NCBI GenBank assembly: GCA_023665085.1
Contig: JAMPEQ010000011.1
Location: 1 to 64,000 of the forward strand
Direction of reading: 5' to 3'
Length of the DNA stretch: 64,000 nt
Source: Bacteroides sp.
GTDB lineage: Bacteria > Bacillota > Clostridia > Oscillospirales > Acutalibacteraceae
This document shows positions 49,406-58,739 of the stretch, piece after piece. The notes beneath the pieces were generated by a model, which made no database searches, was not told where the DNA came from, and saw nothing but the letters and a program-made list of their open reading frames with translations. Made by a program: the position numbers and the translations under genes. Within the stretch, counting starts at the first letter, position 1, and the number at the start of each line of letters is the position of its first letter.

Positions 49406-50559
49406 AATCAAGAGATTATATTGACAATGTACTGTCGCATATCAGCAATAATGAGTATTCCAAAAGCGTAGAGTCAGAGCTTCAGGCTCATATTGAAGAT
49501 GAAATTGAATATTATGTAAGTCTAGGCTACAGTGTGAAAGATGCTGAATATATTGTTTCTGAAAAAATGGGTGACAGTGCTATTGCCGGCAAGCAGCTTG
49601 ATATGCTTAGTTCGGATAAAGCATCAAAAATATTCAGTATTATAGTTTTGTTGCTGTATTTTGCAGAGATAGTATACTTCTTTATTAGTATACTTGCTTG
49701 GGAAAGCGATTACAGTGTTTTCGGTATGATAAGTGAGACGAGTATATTGCTTTTAAGCCTGATAACTCTTCTCATTTCCAACAAATATAAAAACTCTGCC
49801 TTGCCTTTTGTTTCTCTCGCATTTACAGCCTGCTTTTACTTTATATTTGTTTTATTAAATTCTTCTGCATTGCTGTATAGCGCTTTTCTTTTGTGTACGG
49901 GAAAGTTTAATGATATAAAAGTATTGCTTGATGTTGATAATCATATAACAGGTAGGGCGTTTTATATTATTTCTAATTTTATTTATTTTGCACTGCTTTG
50001 TGCGCATATTTATATTGTTAAAAATAATAGTGATTTTAAAAAACAAAAATATTCGCTGAAAAAGGTGCATATAGAAATAATAATTAAAAAGATTTTTCTG
50101 GTTTCGCTAGCGTTAATTGTAATTATAAATGCCGGCACATTCGTAGTTCTGTTTTTAGATAAAGATGAACATGGTTATTATGATGGTGTCAGCGTTGTTG
50201 AAAGTGATATAGAATGCGATTTTGAAGATTTTGAAGTTAAAGACAATTATATTGAAATTCATTATGACTGGGGAGATGTTTTTGCATGGAGTGATAGTCC
50301 TGTGTTTAATGAGGACAGTGTAGATATGCTTTTAGATACAGTAGAGTATAATTCTACAATATCTTATGATACCCATACTATTTACGGAGAATTTAAGGCT
50401 GATAAAAAATATGCTGCTGTTATTCCTGTTAAATATGATTATGACACTGATACATATATTCCTATAACCGATAATGCAAAGTGGTATTTGACAACTGATA
50501 CTGATGAAATTACAGGTCAGATTAATGATGATATATATTACAAAATAAAAATAGTATGA
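49402..50559 (+). CDS. Membrane protein with permease-prefix domain and outer C-terminal domain (PadR cassette, last)
   Basis: This 385-aa protein repeats the prefix domain of the first cassette membrane protein (residues 1-72: ELQAHIEDEIEYYVSLGYSV), then has five to six membrane helices up to about residue 255. A C-terminal acidic, beta-rich domain of about 125 residues (HYDWGDVFAWSDSP near 285) is predicted outside the cell. Its start overlaps the preceding stop (ATGA). No family name can be given for the C-terminal domain. Together the three membrane proteins may form one complex under PadR control. Confidence 0.8.
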   Translation: MKSRDYIDNVLSHISNNEYSKSVESELQAHIEDEIEYYVSLGYSVKDAEYIVSEKMGDSAIAGKQLDMLSSDKASKIFSIIVLLLYFAEIVYFFISILAWESDYSVFGMISETSILLLSLITLLISNKYKNSALPFVSLAFTACFYFIFVLLNSSALLYSAFLLCTGKFNDIKVLLDVDNHITGRAFYIISNFIYFALLCAHIYIVKNNSDFKKQKYSLKKVHIEIIIKKIFLVSLALIVIINAGTFVVLFLDKDEHGYYDGVSVVESDIECDFEDFEVKDNYIEIHYDWGDVFAWSDSPVFNEDSVDMLLDTVEYNSTISYDTHTIYGEFKADKKYAAVIPVKYDYDTDTYIPITDNAKWYLTTDTDEITGQINDDIYYKIKIV

Positions 50560-50581
50560 ATATGTTTTAACACATGTAAAA

Positions 50582-50611
50582 AAAGAGCAGTTGATTTTTC
50601 AACTGCTCTTT
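50582..50611. terminator. Bidirectional terminator after the PadR cassette
   Basis: AAAGAGCAGTTGA (50582-50594) pairs with TCAACTGCTCTTT (50599-50611) around TTTT. It separates the cassette from the convergent sulfatase operon. Confidence 0.9.
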
Positions 50612-50624
50612 CTGCTATTTATAA

Positions 50625-52160
50625 TTATTTATTCATTGCCTTTATGCGTGCATCTTCAAGCTCTTTCTGTGCCTTTTCCTTTGTTTTGCCTGTGTAATCA
50701 TTGAAAAACATTGGGATTATTGTAAGTAAAAATCCAACAGCAGGAACTAGAGTAACAAGTGCTAAAAGCATTTTTTGCGTATCAACAGACTGTTCAAAAA
50801 ATATCTGTCTGCCGGCAATATCAACGAGTGATTTGTCTACAGCCTTAAAGTCTGACTGACCAAGTATCTGACCAAATACAAATGTTGCAATTGCTGCATT
50901 AACCTTTGACAAGAAAGTTTGGAAGGAGAAGCATACGCCCTCATGTCTTTCGCCTGTTTTCCATTCAAGATAATCTACTGAATCAGCAATTAATGCATAT
51001 GTTATTACATTATAGATACCTAAAGGCAATCCCATTAAGAATAGGCATATCCATAAAATATAAACATTTATTTTTGTTACATCCTGAGCAAATATAATGT
51101 AGCAAATAGCGTGAACAGCAAGACCGAATATTGCTGATCCAATATAAATTTGCTTTAAGGATAGCTTTTTTCTGAGAACAGGGAATATTGCCATTGCAGG
51201 AACCATGCCTACACCTATAGCAACTGTAAGTGTGGTCACTATAGTTCCTCTTGGTATCCAGAAACTGTAAGCTGCTGCAGCATCAACATTGTATCTCATG
51301 CTGTTTTCAATATTTACAAGTTCACCTGATATGCTTCCGTCAGCACCGAACAACTGGCTGAAATCAGTGAAATTTTGGATAATTAAATATTGACCTATAT
51401 AGTCAGCGCTCTGATTGGCTGTAACCATTGTTGATCCAAGTATTGAAGCAAATATAACAATAATAAGCAATCTGTTTTTGCCCAGAACTGAAAATGTTTC
51501 TTTAAATGAAGGTGTATGATCAGTTTTCGGTACTCTTTCTTTTGATACAAAGAAAATAAGTATAGACAATCCGCAGCCTAAAACAGAGAATATAACCGCA
51601 CTGATAAAAAAGCCTTTTGTATATCCGAGACTGCTTTGATAAAGTATCGGTACTAACAGTGCAGGAAGAATTCCACCGAAGGTAGAGCCGAGTCTTGCGG
51701 TTGATATAAATGATGTTCTTTCACTTTCCAGGGGAGTGATTACTGATGATAATCCCCAGAAAGGAACATCCTGAATTGTAAATGAAACACCCCAAAGAAT
51801 GTATGTAACCAGTGCCCATACAAATGCTGCACTTGAACCATGCTCAAATGGTGCTGAAAATAAAAGAATTGTTGTTATTGCAATCGGAATAGGAGCATAT
51901 AACAGATATGGTCTCATTTTGCCCCATTTTGATTTTGTTCTATCTACAATCATGCCCATTATCGGATCATTAATTGCATCGAATATTCTTCCTATAAGGA
52001 TGATGCTTGTGCTTTGACTTAATGTAAGCCCTGCACCGTTTTGGAAAAACACTAATGTGAACATTGACATTAATGTGTATATGCCGGATCGTCCGAATGC
52101 GCCCACAGTAAAGCAAATTCGTTCTTTCATTGTAAGATGTTTAGTATTATTGTTTTTCAT
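50625..52160 (-). CDS. GPH family sugar:cation symporter in the sulfatase operon
   Basis: This 511-aa protein has twelve membrane helices and the GPH signature DAINDPIMGMIVDRTKSKWG (about 61-80), then RPYL. It shares the layout of the 45433-46971 symporter. It follows the sulfatase gene by two bases on the same strand, so its substrate is likely a sulfated or desulfated sugar or glycoside. A long loop near residues 250-290 (after TANQSADYIGQYLI) is larger than in the other copy. Terminator shared with the PadR cassette. Confidence 0.92.
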   Translation of the reverse strand: MKNNNTKHLTMKERICFTVGAFGRSGIYTLMSMFTLVFFQNGAGLTLSQSTSIILIGRIFDAINDPIMGMIVDRTKSKWGKMRPYLLYAPIPIAITTILLFSAPFEHGSSAAFVWALVTYILWGVSFTIQDVPFWGLSSVITPLESERTSFISTARLGSTFGGILPALLVPILYQSSLGYTKGFFISAVIFSVLGCGLSILIFFVSKERVPKTDHTPSFKETFSVLGKNRLLIIVIFASILGSTMVTANQSADYIGQYLIIQNFTDFSQLFGADGSISGELVNIENSMRYNVDAAAAYSFWIPRGTIVTTLTVAIGVGMVPAMAIFPVLRKKLSLKQIYIGSAIFGLAVHAICYIIFAQDVTKINVYILWICLFLMGLPLGIYNVITYALIADSVDYLEWKTGERHEGVCFSFQTFLSKVNAAIATFVFGQILGQSDFKAVDKSLVDIAGRQIFFEQSVDTQKMLLALVTLVPAVGFLLTIIPMFFNDYTGKTKEKAQKELEDARIKAMNK

Positions 52161-52162
52161 AA

Positions 52163-53488
52163 TTATTTTTTCCTCTTTATAATTGCAGGAAGGATTACAG
52201 GAGCTTCTTCCTGAGCTGATCTCATTTGATTAAGCAGTAAGTATTTTAATTCTTTTCTTACATGCTTATATCGGGCGTCTTTGATAAGGTTATGCTTTTC
52301 GTTGGGATCTCGTTTTAAATCATATAAATAATCTTCCCAGTAAACATTTGAGGAATGATGAGCATATCCTGTTACAGCCATATCTCGTACCGCATATTTA
52401 AATCTGTCTGTTCTTATTGCTCGTGAGTTTGATGCTTCACTGATTTGCATAAATACACAGTCCCGTTTTTCGTCAGGATTATTTATCTGTTTGGTTAAAT
52501 CAACTCCCATATAGCTTGGCGGAATAGGAATCCCTGCTATAGAAAGCATGGTGGGAGGCATGTCAATAAGTGAAGAAAGTCTTTTTTCACTTGCTCCACC
52601 TTCAAATCCGCCGCCTTTTATAATTAAAGGCGTATGAGTTGAAGCCTCGTGACATGAACGCTTGTATTCAGGATTTCGTGTTTTAAAATGACTTCCGTGA
52701 TCAGATGTATATATGATTACAGTATCATCATAAATGCCCAGCTCTTTGAGCTTATCAACAAGTCTGCCTACATTATAGTCAAGTCGATTTATAGCTGATA
52801 TGTAATCAGGATACATTTTTTTATAATCACCCTTTAGAAAGCTTAAATCATCAGGAATAGGGTAATCCTTGAAATCATCAACCGTTTCTCTGTATCCTTC
52901 ATAGCAATGATGATCATTCTGATGATGAGGTTCAAGCTGGCTTACAAACATAAAAAACGGCTTATCGGTGTTTCTGTTATCAAGAAATTCCATTGCAAAA
53001 TCGTTTATACAGTCAGCACGGTAGCCCTTGAAATCAATTTGATTACCGTCACCGTCAAAAACATATCCGTCATAGCCGTGAGATGTGAATTCAAGTACAT
53101 CTGCGGCACGCCAGTATTGATATTCACCCTGTCTGTCTTTGGGTATGGCTTTGCTTTCACAATGAACACCTATGCCTGCAATTCTGTCAGAAGCAAGATG
53201 CCATTTGCCTATGTATGCAGTTTCATAGCCTGCTTCATTAAAATAATGAGCAAGAGGTGTTATATCGTTCGGCAATGGAATGCCGTTCCAGTAGCAGCCG
53301 CATTGTGTGGCATATACACCTGTCTGCAAACATGCCCTTGCAGGACCGCATACCGGCTGGCATGTAAAGTTGTTTTCAAATTTTACACCCTCTTCAGCAA
53401 GCCGGCAAAGATTTGGTGTGACTTTTTCATTAACAGTGTCCCACCTTTGCTGGTCGGAAAAATAGAAGATAATATTTTTTTTCTTCAT
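52163..53488 (-). CDS. Type I sulfatase, Cys-type
   Basis: This 441-aa enzyme should hydrolyse a sulfate ester. The sulfatase signature is CGPAR at residues 47-51 within PVCGPARACLQTG, where Cys47 is converted to formylglycine. Metal ligands are suggested by FSDQQRWD (Asp12, Gln13) and YTSDHGSH near residue 255. There is no signal peptide, so it acts in the cytoplasm and relies on an anaerobic sulfatase-maturating enzyme (anSME) encoded elsewhere. It lies between tauE and the GPH symporter, fitting import of a sulfated sugar and export of the released anion. The substrate class is not decidable. Confidence 0.92.
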   Translation of the reverse strand: MKKKNIIFYFSDQQRWDTVNEKVTPNLCRLAEEGVKFENNFTCQPVCGPARACLQTGVYATQCGCYWNGIPLPNDITPLAHYFNEAGYETAYIGKWHLASDRIAGIGVHCESKAIPKDRQGEYQYWRAADVLEFTSHGYDGYVFDGDGNQIDFKGYRADCINDFAMEFLDNRNTDKPFFMFVSQLEPHHQNDHHCYEGYRETVDDFKDYPIPDDLSFLKGDYKKMYPDYISAINRLDYNVGRLVDKLKELGIYDDTVIIYTSDHGSHFKTRNPEYKRSCHEASTHTPLIIKGGGFEGGASEKRLSSLIDMPPTMLSIAGIPIPPSYMGVDLTKQINNPDEKRDCVFMQISEASNSRAIRTDRFKYAVRDMAVTGYAHHSSNVYWEDYLYDLKRDPNEKHNLIKDARYKHVRKELKYLLLNQMRSAQEEAPVILPAIIKRKK

Positions 53489-53507
53489 TTTACAGAACCC
53501 TCCTTAT

Positions 53508-54293
53508 TTAATAAACTTTAACAAAGCCTGCGATAGCATTGTAAAAGTTTACTAAAGCAAGCAGAATTACAACGATAGTGAAAGTTGTTTTTATCATTTT
53601 TTCATTACAGCGTTTATTTGCAATTGCACCGAGTATTCCGCCTATAACCGCGGCTGCTATTGCACTTATAAGTGTGATTGCAGATACTGACGGAACGGAA
53701 TGGCTTATTCCGATAGTAATAAGCTTTGACAGCTGACTGAAAAATATTGTGCCAACGCTGTATATCGCAGCCTCCTTCATAGTCATTGAGAAGAAGAGTA
53801 CAAGAAAGGCTACGTTAATAGGACCGCCGCCAACTCCTAAAAATGATGCAATAAATCCCAGTGCGAGACCAACACCTGCTATACCAACAGGATTTTTTAC
53901 ATTAAAGCTTTTAGCTTTTTTTAGATTTACATATACAACGGACAATACCAGAAGTACTCCGAGAATGATTCCCTGAATACTTTTCATAATACTGTTATCA
54001 AATATGGTAAGCAGATAATCAAACAGTGCTGCACCGCCTGCACCGCCTAATACCGCGCCGACAGACAGTGTAAGAATAAATTTGAAATCAATTTTGGTTT
54101 TTGCTTTTATATGCCTTAATGTTGAGCTTATACTCATGCTGAAAACTGCACAGCTTGATATAAAGTTTACAACATCAATAGTATCATGACCAATTAAGTC
54201 AAGAAGTGGTTTTATTATTACTCCGCCGCCTAATCCTACTAAAGCACCGAGAAAAGTAGCGGCAAAAATAATTATGCAATAAATAATAATCAT
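53508..54293 (-). CDS. TauE/SafE (TSUP) family anion exporter
   Basis: This 261-aa protein has about eight membrane helices and the TSUP motifs GALVGLGGGVIIKPLLDLIG (residues 16-35) and FLGVGGGPINVAFLV near residue 150. The family exports sulfite, sulfoacetate or similar anions. Placed just ahead of a sulfatase gene, it may remove the sulfate or sulfite released inside the cell. Nineteen bases separate it from the sulfatase gene. Confidence 0.9.
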   Translation of the reverse strand: MIIIYCIIIFAATFLGALVGLGGGVIIKPLLDLIGHDTIDVVNFISSCAVFSMSISSTLRHIKAKTKIDFKFILTLSVGAVLGGAGGAALFDYLLTIFDNSIMKSIQGIILGVLLVLSVVYVNLKKAKSFNVKNPVGIAGVGLALGFIASFLGVGGGPINVAFLVLFFSMTMKEAAIYSVGTIFFSQLSKLITIGISHSVPSVSAITLISAIAAAVIGGILGAIANKRCNEKMIKTTFTIVVILLALVNFYNAIAGFVKVY

Positions 54294-54326
54294 AATATGT
54301 TGTCCGAATATTTCCTTGTAAATATT

Positions 54327-55382
54327 TTATACAGCGTAAAAATTGCTTTCCCAGGCAGGTATGTATTTTGAATGCCTGAAAAACAGCTTGTAATCATCTC
54401 TTATATCAAAAATCTTCAATGGCAGAGAAAATAAATCCTCATTTCTGTGATATGCACAAACATAAAGTTTAGGCTTCTTAGATGAAATAATATTTTTGCA
54501 TCCCTCAAGTGCGTGAAGTTCAGAACCCTCAATATCCATTTTTATCATAGAAATATTATCGTCAATCAAGCTGTCGATATCTGTAACGCTTACAGGAATT
54601 CCTTTTGAAGATAATTTTGAATTTCTGCTGGACTGTACATCAAAAATAAGTGTATCTTTTTTGTCCCATGCGCCCATATTATACAATGTCACGTTTTTCA
54701 TATCCGCAGTATTTCGGCTGAGCTTTTTGAAATTTTTGCAGTCAGGCTCAAGTGCGTATATGTGTTTGTATTTTCCTTTTGTGAATTCGGTGAACTCTCT
54801 TATTGTGTCACCATCATATGCACCTAAATCAATGATAGTTTCATCATCATTCAGACACAGCAGGTTTCTGTAAATATCATCTTTTTTGCAGAAACTTTTG
54901 AATAAGTAATCCACCTTACCGCTGATTTTGAAATTAATTATGTCAATATAAGTTGATTTACTTTCTTCATCTGCCAGATGATTATACACAAAGTCAAATT
55001 TCTCTTCATTTTCTTTTACGAATTCATAGGTGAAAAGTCCTCCGCCGGCTACGGGAACATCAGGTGCAAATACTTTGTGCTCTTTGTTAATTTCCTTTAT
55101 TCTGTCAAGAACAGTGTCAAGATGTGATGCGAAGGCAAGAACAATGTTAAAATCGTTATATTTTTCGCATATTTCGCTGTACTTCATCACTTTGTATCCT
55201 AAAAAAGAGTGACCTCTTACAAATTCATCACTGGCAAAAATGTCACTTACTGAAACTCCATATGTGTCAAGAGTTGAAATTATTTTTTCAGCACCGTTTC
55301 CCATGCCGTAAACTATTACAGGCTTACTGTCCCTTGCCAGATAATCCCATATATTTTCTTTTTCATCAAGATACTCTGTCAC
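54327..55382 (-). CDS. FkbM family methyltransferase
   Basis: This 351-aa protein has an N-terminal Rossmann-like segment (VIVYGMGNGAEKIISTL near residues 24-40) and a C-terminal FkbM methyltransferase domain (about 170-350) with the SAM motif IIDLGAYDGDTI and the conserved MIKMDIEGSELHALEG. Members methylate sugars or other metabolites, often in glycan or polysaccharide loci. The start is GTG 55382 after GGTGAT; the frame extends to a TTG at 55409 without a site. It is first of the four-gene minus-strand unit, 33 bases before tauE. Confidence 0.87.
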   Translation of the reverse strand: MTEYLDEKENIWDYLARDSKPVIVYGMGNGAEKIISTLDTYGVSVSDIFASDEFVRGHSFLGYKVMKYSEICEKYNDFNIVLAFASHLDTVLDRIKEINKEHKVFAPDVPVAGGGLFTYEFVKENEEKFDFVYNHLADEESKSTYIDIINFKISGKVDYLFKSFCKKDDIYRNLLCLNDDETIIDLGAYDGDTIREFTEFTKGKYKHIYALEPDCKNFKKLSRNTADMKNVTLYNMGAWDKKDTLIFDVQSSRNSKLSSKGIPVSVTDIDSLIDDNISMIKMDIEGSELHALEGCKNIISSKKPKLYVCAYHRNEDLFSLPLKIFDIRDDYKLFFRHSKYIPAWESNFYAV

Positions 55383-55420
55383 ACTTATCACCAATAGATT
55401 AATATACAAAATTACAATTA

Positions 55421-55449
55421 ATTATATCATAAAGATATATATATTACAA
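55421..55449 (-). promoter_or_regulatory. Promoter of the fkbM-tauE-sulfatase-GPH operon
   Basis: On the minus strand TTGTAA (55444-55449) and TATAAT (55421-55426) are separated by 17 bases. Confidence 0.75.
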
Positions 55450-55533
55450 GACTTTACAAAACTATTATTTTATTATATAATTTATAATAATTATTATAAT
55501 GGAGATATTATAACTTGGAGGGATAAAGCCTTT

Positions 55534-56340
55534 ATGGGCAGTGGCTTTTTAAAACTATTTAAAAAAGGAAGTTCAACAGAGGAAGAAATAAAACAGCTTG
55601 TTGAGGATGATGAAAAACTGGGTGAGCTTGAGCAGAATCAAAGAGAAATGATTAACAATATCTTTGAGTTTGATGATCTTAACGCGGGTGATATTATGAC
55701 TCACAGAACTGATATTGATGCCGTCGAAATAAACGATTCTATTGAAGATGTTGTCAAGGTATCAATGGAGCACGGCAGATCAAGAATTCCCGTGTATAAG
55801 GAGGAGCTTGACAATATATGCGGTATTATATACGCCAAGGATTTGCTGAAATTCGTGGGAACTAAAATCAGTTCCGATGATAAAGTTGCTGATTATGTAA
55901 GAGAGCCTCTGTTTGTACCTGAGACTATTCCCTGCGGTAAGCTGTTTGCAAAAATGACTGAAAGCAGTATAATGCTTGCAATCGTTGTAGATGAATACGG
56001 CGGAACAGCAGGCCTTGTTACAATGGAAGATATGCTTGAAAGCATTGTTGGTAATATTCGTGATGAATATGACTACGAGGAAGAGGAAATGGTTACCCAG
56101 ATTGACGAAAAAACCTTTACCTTTGACGGTGTTGCTGATATTGATGATGTATCTAAGGTGCTTGAGGTTGAATTCCCTGAAGGTGATTATGATACCTTGG
56201 CAGGCTTTGTTATAAACCTTCTCGGTTTTCTTCCGACAGGTGATAACGAAACCGCTGTGTATAAAAATCTTACATTTACCGTGCTCAAGGTTGATGAAAG
56301 ACGAATTGAAAAAATTAAAGTAGAGAAAAATAATGATTGA
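55534..56340 (+). CDS. corC: CorC/HlyC family CBS-domain protein without membrane domain
   Basis: This 268-aa protein has two CBS domains (about 50-180, including FDDLNAGDIMTHRTDIDAVE and DEYGGTAGLVTMEDMLE) and a C-terminal CorC_HlyC domain (about 190-265). Most Firmicutes relatives carry an N-terminal DUF21 membrane domain; here there is none, as in E. coli CorC/YbeX. It starts at ATG 55534 with GGAGGG about eleven bases upstream and overlaps phoH by eight bases. CorC has been linked to magnesium/cobalt efflux and to ribosome maturation with YbeY/YbeZ, and the linkage here supports the latter. Confidence 0.9.
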   Translation: MGSGFLKLFKKGSSTEEEIKQLVEDDEKLGELEQNQREMINNIFEFDDLNAGDIMTHRTDIDAVEINDSIEDVVKVSMEHGRSRIPVYKEELDNICGIIYAKDLLKFVGTKISSDDKVADYVREPLFVPETIPCGKLFAKMTESSIMLAIVVDEYGGTAGLVTMEDMLESIVGNIRDEYDYEEEEMVTQIDEKTFTFDGVADIDDVSKVLEVEFPEGDYDTLAGFVINLLGFLPTGDNETAVYKNLTFTVLKVDERRIEKIKVEKNND

Positions 56341-57295
56341 ACAGATTATAGAATTTGAAGCTCTGGAACAGGCAGTCAGCCTGTTCGGAAGCTTTGATGA
56401 AAATGTAAAATTAATTGAAAATGAATATGGTGTGTCGATAATTTCCAGAGGAACTGATTTAAAAGTTGTCGGTGATGCTGAAAATGTTTCAAAAGCAGTA
56501 AGAGCACTTAATTCTCTTTTGGTACTTATCGGCAAGGGTGAGGCTATAACTAACCAGAATGTCAGGTATGTTCTTTCGCTTGTCAAGGAGGGTAATGAGG
56601 ACAAAATTAATACTATGACTTCTGACTCAATATGCATTACCTCCAAGGGCAGACCTGTTAAGCCGAAAACACTGGGGCAGAAAAAATATTGTGAAGCAAT
56701 ACGAAACAATACGATTACCTTCGGTATCGGCCCTGCCGGCACAGGAAAAACTTATCTTGCAGTAGCAATGGCGGTTACAGCCTTTAGAGCTAAGGAAGTA
56801 AACAGAATTATATTGACACGCCCTGCAGTTGAGGCCGGAGAAAAGCTGGGCTTTCTTCCGGGTGATCTTCAAAGCAAGGTTGATCCTTATCTGCGCCCTT
56901 TGTATGATGCTCTTTTTGACATGCTTGGGGCAGAGAATTTTCAGCGCTGTCAGGAAAGGGGTGCTATTGAAGTCGCACCGCTTGCTTATATGAGAGGAAG
57001 AACTCTTGACGACAGCTTTATAATTCTTGATGAAGCCCAGAATACTACACCTGAGCAGATGAAAATGTTTTTAACACGTCTTGGATTTAATTCCAAAATG
57101 GTTATTACAGGTGATATTACACAAATTGATTTGCCTGACGGAAAGAAATCAGGCTTAAAAAAGGTTATTCATATTCTGCGTAATATTGATGATATTGCAA
57201 TTTGCAGATTTAATCAAAAGGACGTTGTTCGTCACAAGCTTGTGCAGGATATTGTGAATGCTTATCAAAAATATGAGGAGGATAAGAAAAATTAA
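56333..57295 (+). CDS. phoH: PhoH-like ATPase (YbeZ)
   Basis: This 320-aa protein has an N-terminal region with a KH-like fold (about 1-100) and the PhoH ATPase domain: Walker A GPAGTGKTY at about 137-145 and Walker B SFIILDEAQNTT near residue 225. It is a partner of YbeY in RNA metabolism. It overlaps both neighbours (eight bases with corC, one with ybeY). Confidence 0.96.
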   Translation: MIEQIIEFEALEQAVSLFGSFDENVKLIENEYGVSIISRGTDLKVVGDAENVSKAVRALNSLLVLIGKGEAITNQNVRYVLSLVKEGNEDKINTMTSDSICITSKGRPVKPKTLGQKKYCEAIRNNTITFGIGPAGTGKTYLAVAMAVTAFRAKEVNRIILTRPAVEAGEKLGFLPGDLQSKVDPYLRPLYDALFDMLGAENFQRCQERGAIEVAPLAYMRGRTLDDSFIILDEAQNTTPEQMKMFLTRLGFNSKMVITGDITQIDLPDGKKSGLKKVIHILRNIDDIAICRFNQKDVVRHKLVQDIVNAYQKYEEDKKN

Positions 57296-57798
57296 TGGAA
57301 TCAGTTAAAGTCTATATTAAAAACAGCCAGAAATCAGTAAAAATTCCTACAGGAATAAGAATGTTAATCAGGCGTTGCTGCCATGCAGTGCTGGAACTTG
57401 AAAAGTTTGAAGGACCTGCCGAAGTAAGTGTAACATTTGTTGATAATGAACAGATAAGAGAGCTTAATGCAATGCACAGAAATATAGACAAGCCTACAGA
57501 TGTGCTTTCATTCCCGCTGGGCAGTGATGGTGAATATGATGTAAACTACGACAGCGGTGCAAAGCTTTTGGGCGATATAGTTATTTCTGCTGAAAAGGCA
57601 GTAGAGCAGGCAGAGCTTTACAATCATCCTTTACAGCGTGAAATCGGATTTTTAACTGTTCATTCAATGCTTCATCTCCTTGGTTATGATCACGAAAAAG
57701 GCGGACTTGAGGCAGTGCATATGAGAGAAAAGGAAGAAACTGTTTTAACACAGATTGGCTGGAAGAGAAATAACAGCTATTATATGGGTGACGAATAA
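57295..57798 (+). CDS. ybeY: rRNA maturation endoribonuclease YbeY
   Basis: This 167-aa metalloprotein acts in 16S rRNA 3' end maturation and quality control. The zinc site is HSMLHLLGYDH at about 123-133, with three histidines; the second residue is Ser where most members have Gly. Residues RELNAMHRNIDKPTDVLSFP near 55-74 are typical. It overlaps phoH and era by one base each (AATGG and TAATG). Confidence 0.97.
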   Translation: MESVKVYIKNSQKSVKIPTGIRMLIRRCCHAVLELEKFEGPAEVSVTFVDNEQIRELNAMHRNIDKPTDVLSFPLGSDGEYDVNYDSGAKLLGDIVISAEKAVEQAELYNHPLQREIGFLTVHSMLHLLGYDHEKGGLEAVHMREKEETVLTQIGWKRNNSYYMGDE

Positions 57799-58685
57799 TG
57801 ACAAAGACTGCATTTATTGCAATAGTAGGAAAGGCTAATGTAGGCAAATCCTCATTGATGAATAAAATCCTCGGACAGAAGATTGCTATTGTTTCGTCCA
57901 AACCGCAGACCACAAGAACAAAAATTATGGGTGTGCTTACAAAGGATGAAACGCAGCTTGTGTTTACAGATACACCGGGTTTTCACAAACCGCATAATAA
58001 GCTTGGTGAAAAAATGAATGAGGCAGTGGGTGACACTGTAGGCGGTGTAGATGCATGTTTGTTTTTGGTTGAGCCTAAGGGTGAGCTGAATGAACAGGAA
58101 CTACAACTTATTGATATGTTTAAAAAGCAGAAAATGCATGTAATTCTGGCAATCAATAAGATTGACATGATTGCTGATAAAAAAGAACTACTGGAAAGAA
58201 TTATATACGTTACTTCTTTTTATGATTTTACTGCAGTTGTTCCTGTAAGTGCCACAGAGGGCGAGCATGTAAATGAGCTTGTTGAAGAACTCGAAAAGCT
58301 TTCATTTGAATCACCTCATTTCTTCCCCGATGATACCCTTACCGATCAGCCTGAACGTGTTCTTGCTGCAGAAATTATAAGAGAAAAGATTCTTCGCCTT
58401 ATGGATAAGGAAATTCCTCACGGAATTGCCGTAGCAGTTGAAAAAATGCGGGAGCGTGACGATAAGGATATACTTGATGTGGAAGCTACAATTTATTGCG
58501 AAAGAGAAAGTCATAAAGGTATGGTAATCGGTAAAAACGGCTCTATGCTCAAAAAGGTTTCCACCTATGCAAGACAGGATTTGGAGTCCTTTTTTCAGAT
58601 TAAAGTTAATCTGAAATGCTGGGTTAAGGTTAAGCTTGACTGGCGAAACAGAGAGGGATTAATTCACAATTTCGGATTGGATTAA
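57798..58685 (+). CDS. era: GTPase Era
   Basis: This 295-aa GTPase binds 16S rRNA and assists 30S assembly. G1 is GKANVGKS (11-18), G3 DTPGFHKP (about 57-64) and G4 NKID (about 119-122). The C-terminal KH domain holds VIGKNGSMLKK near residue 243. Many Firmicutes have dgkA and cdd between ybeY and era; here they are absent and era overlaps ybeY directly. Confidence 0.98.
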   Translation: MTKTAFIAIVGKANVGKSSLMNKILGQKIAIVSSKPQTTRTKIMGVLTKDETQLVFTDTPGFHKPHNKLGEKMNEAVGDTVGGVDACLFLVEPKGELNEQELQLIDMFKKQKMHVILAINKIDMIADKKELLERIIYVTSFYDFTAVVPVSATEGEHVNELVEELEKLSFESPHFFPDDTLTDQPERVLAAEIIREKILRLMDKEIPHGIAVAVEKMRERDDKDILDVEATIYCERESHKGMVIGKNGSMLKKVSTYARQDLESFFQIKVNLKCWVKVKLDWRNREGLIHNFGLD

Positions 58686-58739
58686 TTTAACATAAATTTA
58701 AGTACCGCCATAGGATAAAATAATATTGGCGGTGATATT

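Noticed and set aside
55453-55491. TTTACA (55453-55458) and TATAAT (55486-55491) as the corC promoter
   Set aside because: The spacer is 27 bases; several other A+T matches exist nearby, so no single promoter can be supported.
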